8,040 bases of DNA from Microbacteriaceae bacterium (GTDB taxonomy: Bacteria; Actinomycetota; Actinomycetes; Actinomycetales; Microbacteriaceae): the NCBI GenBank assembly GCA_011620705.1, contig WOYR01000115.1:1620-9659 (forward strand), written 5' to 3'. A program made the position numbers and the translations under genes. Below the pieces are notes generated by a model. The model did not search any database and was not told the origin of the DNA. It was given only the letters and a program-made list of their open reading frames with translations. Shown in pieces: positions 6,311 through 8,040 of the stretch (position 1 is the first letter of the stretch; every line of letters starts with the position of its first letter).

Positions 6311-7990
6311 TCACGCCTCGATGACCACCGGGATGATCATCGGCCTGCGCCGGTGCTGGGTGTTCACCCAGCGTCCGACCGTGCGGCGCACCACCTGGCT
6401 GAACCCCTGCGTGTCGCTCGTGCCGCTCCTGGCCGCGTCCCTGAGCGCCTTGACCACCTGGGGAAGCACATCGTCGAAGACGGACTCGTCCTCGGCGAAT
6501 CCGCGCGCCTGGATCTCGGGACCCACGATCACCCGCCCGGTCTGCACGTCGATCGCGACGAAGATGGAGATGAACCCCTCCTCGGCGAGGATGCGGCGGT
6601 CCTTCAGATCGGCCTCGGTGATCTCGCCGACCGTCGAGCCGTCGACGTAGACGAAACCGACATCGAGCTGGCCGACGACTCGCGCGACCCCGTCCTTCAG
6701 GTCGACGACGGTGCCGTTCTCGCCGACGATGGTGTTCTGCTCAGGAACCCCCGTGTCGATCGCGAGCGCCGCGTTCGCGGTGAGGTGGCGGTACTCGCCG
6801 TGCACCGGCATCACGTTCTTCGGCTTGATGATGTTCAAGCAGTAGAGCAGCTCACCGGCCGCGGCGTGCCCCGAGACGTGCACCTTCGCATTGCCCTTGT
6901 GCACCACATTCGCGCCGAGCCTGGTGAGCCCGTTGATCACGCGGTATACCGCGTTCTCGTTCCCGGGGATCAGGCTGGATGCCAGGATCACCGTGTCGCC
7001 CTCGGCGATCTCGATCTGGTGCTCCTGGTTCGCCATGCGCGCGAGCACCGCCATCGGCTCGCCCTGGGATCCGGTGCTCATGTACACGATCCGGTCGTCG
7101 GGCAGTTCGAGCGCCTTCTTGAGCTCGACCAGCACGCCATCCGGCACCCTGAGGTAGCCGAGCTCCGCCGCGATGCCCATGTTGCGCACCATGGACCTGC
7201 CCACCAGGGCGACCTGGCGGCCGTTGGCGGCTGCGGCATCCAGGACCTGCTGCACGCGGTGCACGTGGCTGGAGAAGCTGGCGACGATGACGCGGCGCTT
7301 GGCCTTGGCGATGACGCCCTCGAGCACAGGGCCGATCTCGCGCTCCAGTGCGGTGAAGCCCGGGACATCGGCATTGGTGGAGTCCGGGAGGAGCAGGTCG
7401 ACGCCCTCCTCGCCGAGCCGGGCGAAGGCGCGCAGATCGGTGAGACGGCCGTCGAGCGGCAACTGGTCCATCTTGAAGTCGCCGGTGTGCAGCACCAGGC
7501 CGGCCGGGGTGCGGATGGCGACGGCCAGCGCATCCGGGATGGAGTGGTTGACGGCGACGAACTCGAGCTCGAATGGGCCGAGCCTCTCGCGCTGGTCGGC
7601 CTTGACGGTGAGCGTGTACGGGTTCACGCGATGCTCTTTGAGCTTCGCCTCGACGAGCGCCAGGGTGAGCTGCGAGCCGAGCAGCGGGATGTCCTGCCGG
7701 AGCTTGAGCAGGTACGGGACGGCGCCGATGTGGTCCTCGTGGCCGTGCGTGAGCACCACCCCGAGCACGTCGTCGAGGCGGTCCCGGATCGGGGTGAAGT
7801 CGGGCAGGATCAGGTCGACCCCCGGCTGGTTCTCCTCGGGGAACAGCACGCCGGCGTCGACGATGAGGAGCTTGCCCTCGAACTCGTAGACGGTCATGTT
7901 GCGGCCGATCTCGGCGAGTCCGCCAAGGGGGGTCACGCGAAGGGTTCCGGATGGCAGTGCGGGTGGATCGAAGACGGCGGTGCCTGGCAT
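6311..7990 (-). CDS. rnj: Ribonuclease J
   Basis: RNase J is a cytoplasmic metallo-beta-lactamase/beta-CASP ribonuclease with endonuclease and 5'-3' exonuclease activity in mRNA decay and rRNA maturation. The 559-residue length matches actinobacterial RNase J. Metal-binding motifs are intact: HGHEDHIG (82-89), His149 in VNHSIPD, and HTGDFK (168-173, with Asp171). The beta-CASP insert includes LPDSTNADVPG (201-211) and SFSSHVHR (238-245). HVSGHA (371-376) and PVHGEYRHL (395-403, with His397) complete the site. The C-terminal domain (about 450-559) ends with a basic patch and IIPVVIEA. The ATG at 7990 has AAGGA 4 nt upstream, overlapping the region just past the preceding stop codon. The preceding frame, probably dapA, ends 7 nt earlier, so the two are likely co-transcribed. 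The 3' side is bounded by palindromes. Confidence 0.97.
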   Translation of the reverse strand: MPGTAVFDPPALPSGTLRVTPLGGLAEIGRNMTVYEFEGKLLIVDAGVLFPEENQPGVDLILPDFTPIRDRLDDVLGVVLTHGHEDHIGAVPYLLKLRQDIPLLGSQLTLALVEAKLKEHRVNPYTLTVKADQRERLGPFELEFVAVNHSIPDALAVAIRTPAGLVLHTGDFKMDQLPLDGRLTDLRAFARLGEEGVDLLLPDSTNADVPGFTALEREIGPVLEGVIAKAKRRVIVASFSSHVHRVQQVLDAAAANGRQVALVGRSMVRNMGIAAELGYLRVPDGVLVELKKALELPDDRIVYMSTGSQGEPMAVLARMANQEHQIEIAEGDTVILASSLIPGNENAVYRVINGLTRLGANVVHKGNAKVHVSGHAAAGELLYCLNIIKPKNVMPVHGEYRHLTANAALAIDTGVPEQNTIVGENGTVVDLKDGVARVVGQLDVGFVYVDGSTVGEITEADLKDRRILAEEGFISIFVAIDVQTGRVIVGPEIQARGFAEDESVFDDVLPQVVKALRDAARSGTSDTQGFSQVVRRTVGRWVNTQHRRRPMIIPVVIEA

Positions 7991-7997
7991 GAAGTCC

Positions 7998-8040
7998 TTA
8001 GCGGGTTGTTCCGGCGACCTTCGGCAGGGCGCCGCCGGCG
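7998..8040 (-). CDS. dapA: 3' end of an upstream gene, probably dapA
   Basis: An open frame enters from the right edge and ends with TAA at 8000-7998. The last residues read AGGALPKVAGTTR. These 13 codons are too few to identify a protein by sequence. The call rests on context: in actinobacteria the gene directly upstream of rnj in this neighbourhood is usually dapA, 4-hydroxy-tetrahydrodipicolinate synthase of lysine/diaminopimelate biosynthesis. The spacing also fits, with a stop 7 nt before the rnj ATG and overlapping its ribosome-binding site region. The other two minus frames would require the gene to end elsewhere. Confidence 0.5.
   Translation of the reverse strand, partial: AGGALPKVAGTTR

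Overview
The window is GC-rich chromosomal DNA from an actinomycete. Codon use and gene order point to the Microbacteriaceae (a Microbacterium-like genome), though genus placement is inference. Every gene I can support lies on the minus strand. Read in transcription order, from high to low coordinates, they are: the extreme 3' end of a gene that is probably dapA, RNase J (rnj), FtsK (ftsK), a PgsA-type CDP-alcohol phosphatidyltransferase, a stand-alone CinA C-terminal-domain protein (PncC-type NMN amidohydrolase), a ClgR-type helix-turn-helix regulator, a DUF3046 protein, and recA, which runs off the left edge. This is the conserved actinobacterial dapA-rnj-ftsK-pgsA-(cinA)-clgR-DUF3046-recA neighbourhood, so the genes themselves are housekeeping and not new.

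Layout. The putative dapA tail and rnj are separated by 7 nt and probably co-transcribed. After rnj comes a 168-bp gap filled by related palindromes (6232-6305), with a likely start-site promoter for ftsK against its ATG. ftsK, pgsA and pncC follow with gaps of 3 and 2 nt and look like one operon. A 147-bp relatively AT-rich gap precedes clgR, which has a strong ribosome-binding site and ends in a classical rho-independent terminator (1687-1716). The DUF3046 gene lies between that terminator and a second set of hairpins (1312-1375). A 372-bp region (1023-1394) then carries the control region of recA.

Functions. recA repairs and recombines DNA. ftsK couples division to chromosome segregation. 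pgsA makes anionic phospholipid. rnj processes and decays RNA. ClgR-type regulators control the Clp protease and stress genes in other actinobacteria. PncC salvages nicotinamide mononucleotide.

The parts worth a second look are intergenic. They are: a LexA-type SOS box overlapping a promoter plus a separate RecA-NDp/PafBC-like promoter upstream of recA; a palindromic repeat family shared by the 3' flanks of rnj and the DUF3046 gene; matching leaderless-start arrangements at ftsK and the DUF3046 gene; and a direct-repeat/palindrome cluster in the clgR leader. I see no phage, insertion sequence, CRISPR array, tRNA or rRNA, and no evidence of a new multi-gene system.
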